In this document: positions 7,152 through 15,717 of the stretch, piece after piece
How the letters are laid out: each line of letters opens with the position of its first letter
Position numbering within the stretch: position 1 is the first letter of the stretch
Source: Pseudomonadota bacterium
GTDB taxonomy: Bacteria; Pseudomonadota; Alphaproteobacteria; Rhizobiales; Rhizobiaceae
NCBI GenBank assembly: GCA_023451735.1
Contig: JAEXYH010000037.1
Coordinates: 109,631 to 173,630, forward strand
Direction of reading: 5' to 3'
Length of the DNA: 64,000 nucleotides
Translations under genes and position numbers: made by a program
Notes under the pieces: model-generated
Databases searched by the model: none
The model's input: the letters and a program-made list of their open reading frames with translations, nothing else
What the model was told of the DNA's origin: nothing

Positions 7152-7562
7152 ATGACGCGCAATATGGTTAGCGATAATCTAACGGTGGAGGCCATCGCCG
7201 CTGTAGCGGTAAGGACGATGGATGGCTGGCAGCAAGCCGACAAAAATCACCGTAACGCCGAACGAGAGATTTTAGCTGAGAGGATTTCGCAGCTCGAGAC
7301 GGAGGCATCATATTATATCGCCTCCACGCCGGAGGCGGCGCTCTATCAGTTAGGCGTAGCGCGCTCGCATGCGGACACCCTCGTTGCAAACTACGTCGAC
7401 GACCTCGTTGGCACTAATCTGTACCGCAACCTAGAGCGCCTCCTTATTCAGCTGACGAGGTACATCGAAGAGACAAGCGGCGTTACACGCGAGCAGGCGG
7501 GCCTCCTTTATTATTCCGATCCCAGAAATGATGGATACGTATTTGCGGAGGCCCGCCAATGA
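7152..7562 (+). CDS. Hypothetical protein, 136 aa
   Basis: The gene is divergent from the repressor and lies right of both operators, so it is probably repressed in the lysogenic state. The ATG at 7152 follows a GGAG. The sequence is mostly helical (AEREILAERISQLETEASYY at about 36-55, then YRNLERLLIQLTRYIEET) without membrane segments or a known motif. It is coupled to the next gene by an ATGA overlap. Function is unknown. Confidence 0.6.
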   Translation: MTRNMVSDNLTVEAIAAVAVRTMDGWQQADKNHRNAEREILAERISQLETEASYYIASTPEAALYQLGVARSHADTLVANYVDDLVGTNLYRNLERLLIQLTRYIEETSGVTREQAGLLYYSDPRNDGYVFAEARQ

Positions 7563-7753
7563 ACGCGACCGACAAAATCCACGCGATCGTACGGACCCTT
7601 GGCATCGAGATCCGCATCATGTCCGCCCTTACCGCCTACGCCGAGGAGGCCGGCAGCGACAACGAGATTGAGAGCTGGCAAGCCTATCGTGTATGGGAGG
7701 CCTTTGAAGAATTGGAGGCCCTAGTCGATCAGCAGCAGCCTTCTAAGCAGTAG
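7559..7753 (+). CDS. Hypothetical protein ending in a tRNA-like sequence
   Basis: This 64-residue acidic, helical protein (EEAGSDNEIESWQAYRVWEA) overlaps the previous gene by four bases. Its last codons (SKQ and stop) are read from the anticodon-loop part of the tRNA-Arg-like sequence at 7739-7773, so the present C-terminus may have been created by integration of the element. A terminator at 7829-7856 follows. No family is recognised. Confidence 0.55.
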   Translation: MNATDKIHAIVRTLGIEIRIMSALTAYAEEAGSDNEIESWQAYRVWEAFEELEALVDQQQPSKQ

Positions 7754-7773
7754 ATCGCAGGTTCGAGTCCCGC
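7739..7773 (+). other. tRNA-Arg(TCT) 3'-half fragment, candidate attachment site
   Basis: The sequence CCTTCTAAGCAG (7739-7750) matches the anticodon loop and 3' anticodon stem of tRNA-Arg(TCT), followed by TCGCAGGTTCGAGTCCCGC (7755-7773), which matches its T arm apart from one stem mismatch. The 5' half and the acceptor stem are absent. Fragments of this kind are left when an element recombines at the anticodon loop of a tRNA gene. The intact copy would lie left of the window. Confidence 0.65.
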
Positions 7774-7828
7774 AGGTCAAAACAATCGCTGCCACCACCA
7801 GCGTTATGCCGTCACCACCGGCACCTAG

Positions 7829-7856
7829 GCCGTCCTGCCAGCGCAGGGCGGCTTTT
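7829..7856 (+). terminator. Rho-independent terminator
   Basis: GCCGTCCTGC (7829-7838) pairs with GCAGGGCGGC (7843-7852) around a four-base loop and is followed by TTTT. It closes the rightward unit 7152-7753. Confidence 0.7.
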
Positions 7857-7867
7857 CCATGCCATTC

Positions 7868-7950
7868 GTGTTGCAGGCGTGTTGCATCGAATAGTTTGCA
7901 ACACCTTGTAATGCCTGGAAATGCCCGGATCTGGCTCACAACGTGTTGCA
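7868..7950. repeat. GTGTTGCA repeats at the island end
   Basis: GTGTTGCA occurs at 7868-7875, 7879-7886 and 7943-7950, and in inverted form (TGCAACAC) at 7897-7904. The first two copies are 11 bases apart. Arrays like this near an attachment site resemble arm-type integrase or excisionase sites; this role is inferred. Confidence 0.5.
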
Positions 7951-7953
7951 AGC

Positions 7954-7980
7954 AAAAAGCCCGCCTTTCTGGGGCGGGCT
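7954..7980 (-). terminator. Terminator of the tRNA-Met transcript
   Basis: On the minus strand AGCCCGCC (from 7980) pairs with GGCGGGCT (to 7958) around a seven-base loop and runs into a T tract. It lies 35 bases beyond the 3' end of tRNA-Met. Confidence 0.8.
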
Positions 7981-8014
7981 TCGAGCTAAGCGACTGTAAT
8001 CGCTAAGGAATTTT

Positions 8015-8091
8015 TGGTAGCGGGAGAGGGACTTGAACCCCCGACACGCGGATTATGATTCCGCTGCTCTAACCACCTGAGCTACCCCGCC
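8015..8091 (-). tRNA. tRNA-Met(CAT)
   Basis: The minus strand folds into a complete cloverleaf: acceptor GGCGGGG/TCCCGCT, D arm GCTC/GAGC, anticodon arm GCGGA-ATCATAA-TCCGC, T arm GGGGG-TTCAAGT-CCCTC and encoded CCA. The anticodon is CAT. It is called elongator Met; an Ile2 (lysidine) tRNA with the same anticodon cannot be excluded by eye, though the body resembles rhizobial tRNA-Met. Its 3' end faces the phage island. Confidence 0.92.
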
Positions 8092-8249
8092 ACAAGGGCC
8101 GTGCGATTGGCTCGGCCCGTTTGGATGTGCGGCTTATAAAGCCCGTGTCACCAAAGTGTCAAGCGCATGATTGGAGAAAAACTGAGGAGTTGCGAACCTT
8201 CGTTTTTCTCCAGTTTCCCGCTCTTTCAAAAGCAGGGAAATCGCCGCCC

Positions 8250-9446
8250 TCAGGCAGCAACCGGCTGAGCCAGAAGCTGTTTCAGCGAAGCTTCCGCTTC
8301 TTCCGCCCGCTCGGAGCGTTCGATGAAACCGCCGCCATAAACGCGCGCATCTGCACCCGGTGCAGAATAAAGCACGCAGGCCTGGCCGGGCGCCACACCC
8401 GCTTCGCCGATCGACAGATCGACATACACACCGCGCTCGTCGACATGCAGCACCGCCGGTGTCGGCGGACGGGTGGAGCGAACCTTTGCGAAACACGCAA
8501 AGCCTTCACGCGCATCGTTTTCGAGCGATGAATCACCGAGCCAGTTCATGTCGCGCAGATAGACGCGATGAGTATCGAGCGCTTCCTTCGGCCCGACGAT
8601 CACGCGGCGCGAGCGCGCATCGAGATAAACCACATAAAGCGGTTCGCCCGTCGCAACGCCCAAGCCTTTCCGCTGGCCGATCGTGTAGTGAACGATCCCC
8701 TCATGGCGGCCGAGCAGGCGTCCGTCCATGTGAACAATATCGCCAGCGAGCGCCGCGTTCGGCTTCACCTTGTTGATGATGTCGGCATACTTGCCGGCAG
8801 GCACGAAGCAGATGTCCTGGCTGTCGGCCTTCTTGGCGACGACAAGGCCCATTTCTTCGGCAAGCTCGCGCACCTGCGCCTTGGACATGCCGCCGAGCGG
8901 GAAGCGCAGATAGTCGATCTGTTCCTGCGTCGTGGCGAACAGGAACCAGCTCTGGTCGCGATCGCTGTCGATCGGCCGATAGAGCGCGCGCCGGCTGGGA
9001 TTGCCCGCGGTCGGATTGGCAGCCGAGCGGATATAGTGGCCGGTTGCCAGCGCATCGGCACCGAGTTCACGCGCGGTCGCCAGCAGATCGGCAAACTTGA
9101 CCGTCTGGTTGCAGGCGACGCAGGGAACCGGCGTTTCGCCCATCGCATAAGCTTCGGCAAACGGATTGATCACCGTCTCGCGGAACCGCTTTTCGTAGTC
9201 CAGCACGTAATGCGGAATGCCGAGCGTTTCGCAGACGCGGCGCGCATCGTCGATATCCTGACCCGCGCAGCACGAACCGGCGCGATGAACCGCGGCGCCA
9301 TGATCGTAAAGCTGCAGCGTGATGCCCAGCACGTCGTAGCCCTGCTGTTTCAGAAGCCCGGCCACGACAGAGGAATCCACGCCGCCCGACATGGCGACGA
9401 CGACGCGCGTATCTTCCGGCTTCTTGTCAAAATCCAGCGTATTCAC
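8250..9446 (-). CDS. mnmA: tRNA-specific 2-thiouridylase MnmA
   Basis: MnmA puts the sulfur on U34 of tRNA-Lys, -Glu and -Gln, using ATP and persulfide delivered by a sulfur relay. The PP-loop SGGVDSS is at about 20-26, the first catalytic Cys is in CNQTVKF (Cys112), the second in DSQDIC (Cys213), and a C-terminal beta-barrel follows. The length of about 398 residues suits the family. The GTG at 9446 gives the usual rhizobial N-terminus MNTLDFDKKPEDT; a TTG two codons upstream is less likely. The gene stands alone next to tRNA-Met. Confidence 0.95.
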   Translation of the reverse strand: MNTLDFDKKPEDTRVVVAMSGGVDSSVVAGLLKQQGYDVLGITLQLYDHGAAVHRAGSCCAGQDIDDARRVCETLGIPHYVLDYEKRFRETVINPFAEAYAMGETPVPCVACNQTVKFADLLATARELGADALATGHYIRSAANPTAGNPSRRALYRPIDSDRDQSWFLFATTQEQIDYLRFPLGGMSKAQVRELAEEMGLVVAKKADSQDICFVPAGKYADIINKVKPNAALAGDIVHMDGRLLGRHEGIVHYTIGQRKGLGVATGEPLYVVYLDARSRRVIVGPKEALDTHRVYLRDMNWLGDSSLENDAREGFACFAKVRSTRPPTPAVLHVDERGVYVDLSIGEAGVAPGQACVLYSAPGADARVYGGGFIERSERAEEAEASLKQLLAQPVAA

Positions 9447-9612
9447 GGGCAAACTCTCGCTGCAGCAATCTTGCGTTCGTCAATCTCAAACGACTTTTCT
9501 CAACCGGGCGCGGGATCGGCCGCCAACCGGGCATTTGTTGCCCGCATATAGAAACTATTCGACCCGCGTGCAAGCAGCGCGGTCGAAGCAGGGGCTTGAT
9601 CGTCACCAGTGA

Positions 9613-9714
9613 TCAGTCGGATGACCGGTTCATGTCGTATACGACCCAGCGAAAGAACAGGTAGATGCAGAAAAAAAAGCCCAACAAGGGCAGCAAGTCT
9701 TGAATCTGAGTCAT
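9613..9714 (-). CDS. Possible 33-aa membrane microprotein
   Basis: An ATG at 9714 opens a 33-residue frame with a hydrophobic core, LLPLLGFFFCIYLFF (7-21), and a charged end (RWVVYDMNRSSD), as expected for a small single-pass membrane protein. The ribosome site is weak (GGAGG lies 16 bases upstream). It is in the non-coding region between mnmA and the MscS gene. Support is limited to sequence pattern. Confidence 0.3.
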   Translation of the reverse strand: MTQIQDLLPLLGFFFCIYLFFRWVVYDMNRSSD

Positions 9715-9829
9715 CGAGTAGTCCGCGCGTCCTCCGTGGCTGACGGCTAGCGCGATTCACCGCCGCCAACAACCAAAAGCTACACAAAACTAAATTAATA
9801 TCAGTTAATTTTAACGAATGCCGCGGCGC

Positions 9830-10951
9830 TTACGATTGCAATGCCGACTGCTGCACTGCTCCGACAACCGAAGCGTCGCGACCATCCAGATTACGATCCG
9901 TACGCACCTTCGGCAGCGCATGAGGATATTCCCGCTGGATGAACTCGACGAGTTTTTCCCGCACCTCGCAGCGAATGTCGAAGACTTTCGGTGCACTCGT
10001 GGATGATGCGAGAATACGCATTTCCATGACATTTTCGCGGAAATCCGTCACTTGAACCGCAACCACCCGCCGGTCCCAGAGAGACGACGCCGCGACTATC
10101 TCTTCCACCTTCCTGCGCACCACCGAGACCGGGATCGTATAGTCGAGATAGATCATCACGGTGCCGATCAACGACGCGCTTTCGCGCGTCCAGTTCTGGA
10201 AAGGCGTTTCGATGAAATAGGACAGCGGCAGGATCATCCGCCGCCAGTCCCAGAGCTTGACCACCACATAGGTCGAGGTGATCTCCTCGACATTGCCCCA
10301 CTCACCTTCGACGATCAGCGCATCGTCGATGCGGATCGGCTGGGTGATCGCGAGCTGGATGCCGGCAAAGATATTCTTCAACATCGGCTGCAGCGCCAGA
10401 CCGAGAACGATACCGGCAACGCCCGCCGAAGCGAGAACGCTGACGCCATACTGCTGCACCGCTGGGAACGTCATCAGCATCGCGGCGATCGTCAGCACCA
10501 CGATCATCGCCCCCGCAATGCGCTCGGCGATCCGCGATTGGGTCACATGGGTGCGTGCCAGCAGATTGTCTTCCGCATCCAGCTTGAAACGACGCAGATA
10601 GACGGTCATCCAGATATGCAAGGCTGCCTTCGCCGACCAGCCGAGAACGAGGATGAAGGCGATCAGGAGAAGATGCCGGATGATCTCTGCCGGGCGTGCG
10701 GCAAGCGGCGCGACAGAGGCAGCAAAGGATAGTGTGAAGGTAACAATGGCGAGCCTGAGCGGCATCTTTCCGCGAGACACGAGGGAGCGCCAGAACAGGT
10801 CCTTGTTTTCAACCAGTCTGGTGAAGATACGGAACGCCAGCCGGTGAATGGCAAGGCCGATCAGGATTGCGGCAGCGAGCACTCCGAGGCTCACTATCCA
10901 GTTCGGCAGCCAATCTGTATACTGGCGGAATTCTGCGATAAACTGGTCCAT
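9830..10951 (-). CDS. MscS-family mechanosensitive channel
   Basis: The 373-residue protein has several N-terminal membrane segments (about 15-36, 65-85, 90-112 and 148-168). The conserved MscS pore helix follows, here VSVLASAGVAGIVLGLALQ (about 172-190), then a soluble beta-domain with GEWGNVEEIT and WDWRRMILPLSYF. Such channels release ions or osmolytes when membrane tension rises. The length is that of the mid-sized MscS/YbdG-type group with extra N-terminal helices. It is a single gene with no obvious operon. Confidence 0.9.
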   Translation of the reverse strand: MDQFIAEFRQYTDWLPNWIVSLGVLAAAILIGLAIHRLAFRIFTRLVENKDLFWRSLVSRGKMPLRLAIVTFTLSFAASVAPLAARPAEIIRHLLLIAFILVLGWSAKAALHIWMTVYLRRFKLDAEDNLLARTHVTQSRIAERIAGAMIVVLTIAAMLMTFPAVQQYGVSVLASAGVAGIVLGLALQPMLKNIFAGIQLAITQPIRIDDALIVEGEWGNVEEITSTYVVVKLWDWRRMILPLSYFIETPFQNWTRESASLIGTVMIYLDYTIPVSVVRRKVEEIVAASSLWDRRVVAVQVTDFRENVMEMRILASSTSAPKVFDIRCEVREKLVEFIQREYPHALPKVRTDRNLDGRDASVVGAVQQSALQS

Positions 10952-11049
10952 CCCCGCTCAGTTAGGGTGCGCTGCAACATAGAAAAGACCGGCCGCAAAA
11001 ATATCATCTTTCTCCGACTTCATGCCGTAATTGGGATGAGGAGCGATTC

Positions 11050-11484
11050 ATGAACGAACAATTTGTCCCTTTCGATCTGACCCGCTTCGTCGAGGCACAG
11101 GCGTCGATATATAATCAGGTGATTGCCGAACTGCGTGACGGGCAGAAGCGCAGCCATTGGATGTGGTACATATTTCCGCAGCTTCACGGCCTGGGCGCCT
11201 CGTCCATGTCGCAGCGCTTCGCCATTCGCTCGAGGGCGGAAGCTATCGCCTATCTTGAACATCCCCTGCTCGGCTGGCGGCTTGGCGAGTGTACTGCGGT
11301 CATGCTGGGACATGAAGGACGCAGCGCAGGCGAGATCCTGGGCACGACCGATGACATGAAATTCAGAAGCTCGATGACCCTCTTTCACCTGGTCAGCGAA
11401 AAGGGCTCACCTTACGAGCGAGCCCTTCACATCTTCTACGGAGGGGAGCACGACGGCAAAACCGCCGAACTCCTTAGGATCTAG
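11050..11484 (+). CDS. DUF1810 family protein
   Basis: The 144-residue product matches DUF1810: DLTRFVEAQ near the start, the conserved SHWMWYIFPQ (about 35-44), the GLGxSSMSxRFAI region (48-60) and the C-terminal FHLVS...F..AL.IFYGGEHD pattern. The family is often called calpastatin-like but has no established role. It begins 98 bases from the divergent MscS gene and converges on the Tim44-like gene, with five bases between the stops. Confidence 0.9.
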   Translation: MNEQFVPFDLTRFVEAQASIYNQVIAELRDGQKRSHWMWYIFPQLHGLGASSMSQRFAIRSRAEAIAYLEHPLLGWRLGECTAVMLGHEGRSAGEILGTTDDMKFRSSMTLFHLVSEKGSPYERALHIFYGGEHDGKTAELLRI

Positions 11485-11489
11485 GCGCC

Positions 11490-12572
11490 TTAAGCGGCAG
11501 ACTGGATTGCGGAAAGCTTCCAGTCATTGGCCGGCTTGCGTACAAAGGTCCAGACTTCCACGGTTTCGGTGACTTCGTTCGGATCGCCCTCGGCAACTTC
11601 GCCGGTATTGCGATCGCGCAGGAAGTCGATCGAGGAATAACGCATTGCGACAGTTGCGTATTCCTGGCCGTTTTCGCGCCATGCTTCGGAAAGGTCGCCC
11701 TGCAGCAGGGTAACGTCGCGAACTTCGTTCTTCACGCCGTTGGTTGCGTTTTCACCCAGTTCCTCGGCGAGATAGGACATGGCTTCCGGCGTGGTGAGAC
11801 CACGCAGCTTGGCATAATCCTCTTCGGCATAGGCACCCTGCACCTCGGTCAGCAGCTTTTCGAACTGGCTGAGGTCGCGATTGGTGATGCCGACCTCGTC
11901 CGTATCCGGACCTGCCTGACGCGGGGCTGCCTGATGGCCACCACCGAAACCGGCAGCACCGGAACCCGAGCCGATCTTGGGAATCTGGAAACCGCCCTGG
12001 TTCTGCTGCGGAGACTCATAGGCGTTGTTCTGGCTCTGGCCGAAACCATCATTGCCGCCATTGCCGCCGTTGCCGTAGGAGCGAGCGTTACCGGCCGGAC
12101 CGGCTGCCTGTTGCTGCTGGCGACGCGCGAAGAAACGGAAAGCCAGCATGGCAAGACCGGCAATCAGTGCAATCTGCAGGAGCATGCCGAAGAAGCCTGC
12201 CATACCGCCGAAACCGCCGCCCATCAGCATGCCGAACAGGCCGCCGAGTGCGAGACCACCGAGGATGCCGCCGAACATACCACCGAACATGCCGGGACGA
12301 CGCTGCTGAGCCGCCTGCGCGCCCATGCCATTGGCCGGGCTTGCTGCGTTCTGCTGCGTATTAGGCGTCATAGAGCGGTTGATGCCGCCAGCCGCACCCG
12401 GTGCCGTGTTCGTGGCAGGCGGAGCTGCGAATGTGCGGGTGCCGCGGCTGCCGAAGCTGGAACCGCCGCCTGCGCGGCGTGCTTCCGCAAAATCGACGGC
12501 CGTTAGCGAAACTGCCATTCCGATCGCTGCGATCGCGAAGAGTTTCTGGAAACGCCGAAGCTTGAACAACAT
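11490..12572 (-). CDS. Tim44-like domain protein, membrane-associated
   Basis: The 360-residue protein starts with a signal or membrane segment (LFAIAAIGMAVSLTAVDFA, 13-31). It continues with a low-complexity Gly/Ala/Asn/Gln region with two very Gly-rich hydrophobic stretches (about 93-145), and ends with a Tim44-like domain (about 230-360; SQFEKLLTEVQGAY, LTTPEAMSYLAEEL). Bacterial Tim44-like proteins are inner-membrane proteins of unclear function, related to the mitochondrial import factor Tim44. The ATG at 12572 has an AGGAG ribosome site; a TTG just upstream is ignored. Confidence 0.88.
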   Translation of the reverse strand: MLFKLRRFQKLFAIAAIGMAVSLTAVDFAEARRAGGGSSFGSRGTRTFAAPPATNTAPGAAGGINRSMTPNTQQNAASPANGMGAQAAQQRRPGMFGGMFGGILGGLALGGLFGMLMGGGFGGMAGFFGMLLQIALIAGLAMLAFRFFARRQQQQAAGPAGNARSYGNGGNGGNDGFGQSQNNAYESPQQNQGGFQIPKIGSGSGAAGFGGGHQAAPRQAGPDTDEVGITNRDLSQFEKLLTEVQGAYAEEDYAKLRGLTTPEAMSYLAEELGENATNGVKNEVRDVTLLQGDLSEAWRENGQEYATVAMRYSSIDFLRDRNTGEVAEGDPNEVTETVEVWTFVRKPANDWKLSAIQSAA

Positions 12573-12761
12573 CAATTTCTCCTCTGGCCGCCCTATGCGG
12601 TCCTTGACCCTGATATGGGGAGCAATGACGGAGTTTTCAGTAGCTCCAACATTTTTTCCCGCTTTAGTAGTTACAAAAGTTCAAGACGGGAGCCAATTGA
12701 CGGAAATACAACCGATGGGCGTTTTTGCCCGAAAGGCGATCACATAATCGTCAGACATAGC

Positions 12762-12799
12762 AAAACGGGCCTGGCGCGAAGAGCACCAGACCCGTTTTG
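12762..12799 (-). terminator. Rho-independent terminator after serA
   Basis: A long stem is formed by AAAACGGG plus CTGG on one side and CCAG plus CCCGTTTT on the other; the T-rich arm serves the serA transcript on the minus strand. It may work in both directions. Confidence 0.75.
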
Positions 12800-12859
12800 C
12801 ATCTTCCTTGGGAGGAACGACGGAGCAACCGCCCCGTCATCTGAACGCCTTGCAGCGAT

Positions 12860-14455
12860 TTATTCGACGTTGAACACCAGCGGACGAGCCTGGCGGATCG
12901 CCGGGTTAGCCGTGAGCTGCGCGAGAACATCTTCCGACACAGGTGCATCGACATAAAGCAGCGCGATCGCGTCACCAGCTTCCTTCTCGCGACCGAGCTG
13001 GAAGTTGGCGATGTTGACCCCGGCATTACCGAGCGTCGTCCCCATGAAGCCGATCATTCCGGGAACGTCGGTGTTGGAGATGTAGACCATGTTAGCGCCG
13101 ACATCGGCATCCATGTTGATGCCCTTGATCTGGATGAAGCGCGGCTTGCCATCCGAGAAGACGGTACCGGCAACGGAGCGGGTCTGCTTGTCGGTCTTCA
13201 CTGTCAGCTTGATGTAACCGTCGTAAACGCCGGTCTTGTCACGCTTCACTTCGGAAAGAACGATGCCCTTTTCCTTGATCATGATCGGAGCCGAAACCAT
13301 GTTGACGTCGGCCACCTGGTTGCGGATCAGGCCGGCAAGCAGCGCGGATGTCAGCGCACGGGTGTTCATGTTGGCCGTCTGACCATCAAACAGGATTTCG
13401 ATTTCCTTGATCGGGTCGTCAGAAACCTGGCCGACGAAGGCGCCGAGAACGTCTGCAAGACGAATGAACGGCTTCAGGATCGGCGCTTCTTCGGCGGTGA
13501 TCGACGGCATGTTGATGGCGTTGGAAACGGCGCCCTTCACGAGGTAGTCCGACATCTGTTCGGCGACCTGGAGGGCAACGTTTTCCTGTGCTTCCGTGGT
13601 AGAAGCGCCCAGATGCGGGGTGCAGACGACGTTGGGAAGACCGAAGAGCGGGCTTTCCGTTGCGGGCTCGACTTCGAACACGTCGAAACCGGCACCGGCG
13701 ACATGGCCGGACTTGATGACTTCGGCAAGCGCCGCTTCATCGACCAGACCGCCACGGGCGCAGTTGATGATGCGAACGCCCTTCTTGGTCTTGGCAAGGT
13801 TTTCCGCGCCGAGAATGCCGCGGGTCTTGTCGGTCATCGGGACATGAAGCGTGATGAAATCGGCGCGCGGCAGCAGCTCTTCCAGTTCGACCTTTTCGAC
13901 GCCCATTTCCTGCGCGCGCTCTGCAGAAAGGAAGGGGTCATAGGCGATGACATGCATGCCGAGGCCGATCGCCTTCTTGCAGACGATACCGCCGATATTG
14001 CCGGCGCCGATGACGCCGAGAACCTTGCCGGTGATTTCGACACCCATGAATTTCGACTTTTCCCACTTGCCGGCCTGGGTCGAGGCATCAGCGGACGGAA
14101 GCTGACGGGCAACCGCAAACATCAGCGCGATGGCGTGTTCAGCCGTGGTGATCGAGTTGCCGAACGGGGTGTTCATGACGATGATACCGCGCTTGGAAGC
14201 AGCCGGAATATCGACATTGTCGACGCCGATACCGGCGCGGCCGATGACCTTGAGGTTGGTCGCAGCAGCGATCAGCTTTTCGGTCGCCTTGGTGGCCGAG
14301 CGGATGGCGAGACCATCATAGTTGCCGATGATCTCGGCCAGCTTGTCCTTGTCCTTGCCGAGCTTCGGCTGGAAATCCACTTCGACGCCGCGATCACGGA
14401 AGATCTGGACGGCGGTTTCAGACAGTTCGTCGGATACGAGTACGCGAGGTGCCAT
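12860..14455 (-). CDS. serA: D-3-phosphoglycerate dehydrogenase
   Basis: SerA oxidises 3-phosphoglycerate to 3-phosphohydroxypyruvate, the first step of serine synthesis, with NAD. The 531-residue length is that of the long type with an ACT domain. The NAD motif GAGNIG is at 150-155 and the catalytic residues are Arg234 (CARGG), Glu263 (EVEP) and His281 (CTPHLGAS). The intervening allosteric domain (about 320-450) and the C-terminal ACT domain (about 455-531) follow. The ATG at 14455 has AGGAG upstream; a longer in-frame extension is rejected. It lies 80 bases behind serC and is probably co-transcribed with it. Confidence 0.97.
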   Translation of the reverse strand: MAPRVLVSDELSETAVQIFRDRGVEVDFQPKLGKDKDKLAEIIGNYDGLAIRSATKATEKLIAAATNLKVIGRAGIGVDNVDIPAASKRGIIVMNTPFGNSITTAEHAIALMFAVARQLPSADASTQAGKWEKSKFMGVEITGKVLGVIGAGNIGGIVCKKAIGLGMHVIAYDPFLSAERAQEMGVEKVELEELLPRADFITLHVPMTDKTRGILGAENLAKTKKGVRIINCARGGLVDEAALAEVIKSGHVAGAGFDVFEVEPATESPLFGLPNVVCTPHLGASTTEAQENVALQVAEQMSDYLVKGAVSNAINMPSITAEEAPILKPFIRLADVLGAFVGQVSDDPIKEIEILFDGQTANMNTRALTSALLAGLIRNQVADVNMVSAPIMIKEKGIVLSEVKRDKTGVYDGYIKLTVKTDKQTRSVAGTVFSDGKPRFIQIKGINMDADVGANMVYISNTDVPGMIGFMGTTLGNAGVNIANFQLGREKEAGDAIALLYVDAPVSEDVLAQLTANPAIRQARPLVFNVE

Positions 14456-14535
14456 GGTCTGGGCTCCTGATAAAGGGTTCAGTCTTGAGAATGCGGGATG
14501 AAACGGTGCCACATTCCGTGGCACCGGAAATCGGC

Positions 14536-15717
14536 TCAGGCGGCAGCCTTGTTGAGCGCAGCCTTCTGCGTTTCGTACGCATAGGTCAGCCACGGCATCA
14601 GAGCCTGCATGTCGGCAGCTTCGATCGTCGCGCCAGCCCAGATGCGAAGACCTGACGGAGCATCGCGGTAAGCGCCGACATCCAGAGCAACGCCTTCCTT
14701 TTCAAGAACCGACGTCATTCCCTTGGCAAAGGCAGCCTGCGCATCGGCATCGAGAGCGGCGACGTCAGCATCGACGATCTTCAGGCAGACGGAGGTGTTG
14801 GAACGGGTCTCATCCACCTGCGCGAGGTTGGCGATCCAGTCGTTTGCCGCAACGAAATCGAAAATGACCTTGGCGTTGGCATCGGCGCGGGCGATCAGGC
14901 CTTTGAGGCCACCAACCGTCTTTGCCCAGTTCAGAGCATCGATATAGTCCTCGACGCAGAGCATCGACGGCGTGTTGATCGTCTCGCCCTTGAAGATGCC
15001 TTCCGACAGTTTGCCGCCCGAGGTCAGGCGGAAAATCTTCGGAAGCGGCCAGGCCGGAACGTAGGTGGTGAGGCGTTCGACAGCGCGCGGCGACAGGATG
15101 ATCATGCCGTGACCGCCCTCGCCGCCCAGAACCTTCTGCCAGGAGAAGGTAACGACGTCGAGCTTGGCGAAATCCATGTCCTGCGCGAATGCGGCAGACG
15201 TGGCGTCGCAGATGGTCAGGCCCTTGCGATCAGCAGGGATGAAATCGGCATTGGGAACGCGCACACCGGAGGTGGTGCCGTTCCAGGTGAAGACGACATC
15301 ACGGTCGAAATCGACTTCGGCAAGGTTCGGAAGGAGACCGTAATCGGCCTCGAACTTGCGAACATCCTTGAGCTTCAGCTGCTTGACGACATCGGTGACC
15401 CAGCCGGCACCAAAGCTTTCCCAGGCGAGCATATCGACGCCGCGCTCGCCGAGCAGCGACCAGAGCGCCATTTCGACAGCGCCGGTATCGGACGCGGGAA
15501 CGATGCCGATGCGGTAATCGGCCGGAACGTTCAGCACTTCACGGGTGAGATTGATCGCCTGTGCCAGCTTGTCCTTGCCAACCTTGGCGCGGTGCGAACG
15601 ACCGAGCGGGGCATCGGAGAGCGCTTCAAGCGACCAACCGGGGCGCTTGGCGCAAGGGCCAGAAGAAAAATGGGCGTTATGCGGACGGACGTCCGGCTTT
15701 GCGGCGGCATTGGCCAT
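14536..15717 (-). CDS. serC: Phosphoserine aminotransferase
   Basis: SerC transfers an amino group from glutamate to 3-phosphohydroxypyruvate, making phosphoserine, using pyridoxal phosphate. The 393-residue rhizobial form begins MANAAAKPDVRPHNAHFSSGP. The PLP-binding Lys195 is in TFSWQKVLGGE, and the phosphate-binding ASDTGAVE segment is at 76-83. The ATG at 15717 follows GGAAGGG. Together with serA downstream it covers the first two steps of serine synthesis. A leader with two hairpins lies directly upstream. Confidence 0.96.
   Translation of the reverse strand: MANAAAKPDVRPHNAHFSSGPCAKRPGWSLEALSDAPLGRSHRAKVGKDKLAQAINLTREVLNVPADYRIGIVPASDTGAVEMALWSLLGERGVDMLAWESFGAGWVTDVVKQLKLKDVRKFEADYGLLPNLAEVDFDRDVVFTWNGTTSGVRVPNADFIPADRKGLTICDATSAAFAQDMDFAKLDVVTFSWQKVLGGEGGHGMIILSPRAVERLTTYVPAWPLPKIFRLTSGGKLSEGIFKGETINTPSMLCVEDYIDALNWAKTVGGLKGLIARADANAKVIFDFVAANDWIANLAQVDETRSNTSVCLKIVDADVAALDADAQAAFAKGMTSVLEKEGVALDVGAYRDAPSGLRIWAGATIEAADMQALMPWLTYAYETQKAALNKAAA

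Larger units (their letters stand above)
1..7800. mobile_element. Prophage or phage-like island, one end only
   Basis: This stretch contrasts with the rest of the window: small overlapping genes without housekeeping functions, a terminase small-subunit-like gene, an HNH protein, a RepA-like ATPase, an AlpA-like protein and an XRE repressor with operators. It stops close to a tRNA-Arg-like fragment (7739-7773) and an intact tRNA-Met (8015-8091), which are typical integration targets. The left part, with any structural genes and integrase, lies outside the window. The exact right boundary is inferred; it could be the tRNA-Arg fragment or the 3' end of tRNA-Met. Confidence 0.75.

Noticed and set aside
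7721..7951. 76-residue minus-strand ORF over the tRNA-Arg fragment
   Set aside because: Its end (CGTRTCDLLLRR) is the well-known artefact of translating a tRNA gene in reverse.
8015..8091. Calling the CAT tRNA an initiator
   Set aside because: Initiator tRNAs have a mismatched first acceptor pair and GGG/CCC pairs in the anticodon stem; this one has the stem GCGGA/TCCGC, so elongator Met (or Ile2) fits better.
9500..9787. 95-residue minus-strand ORF between mnmA and the MscS gene
   Set aside because: Low-quality sequence without a start signal; only the 33-residue frame inside the region has a protein-like pattern.
14456..14593. N-terminal extension of serA
   Set aside because: The family start MAPRVLVSDELSE and ribosome site are at 14455; the extension has no homology-like sequence.
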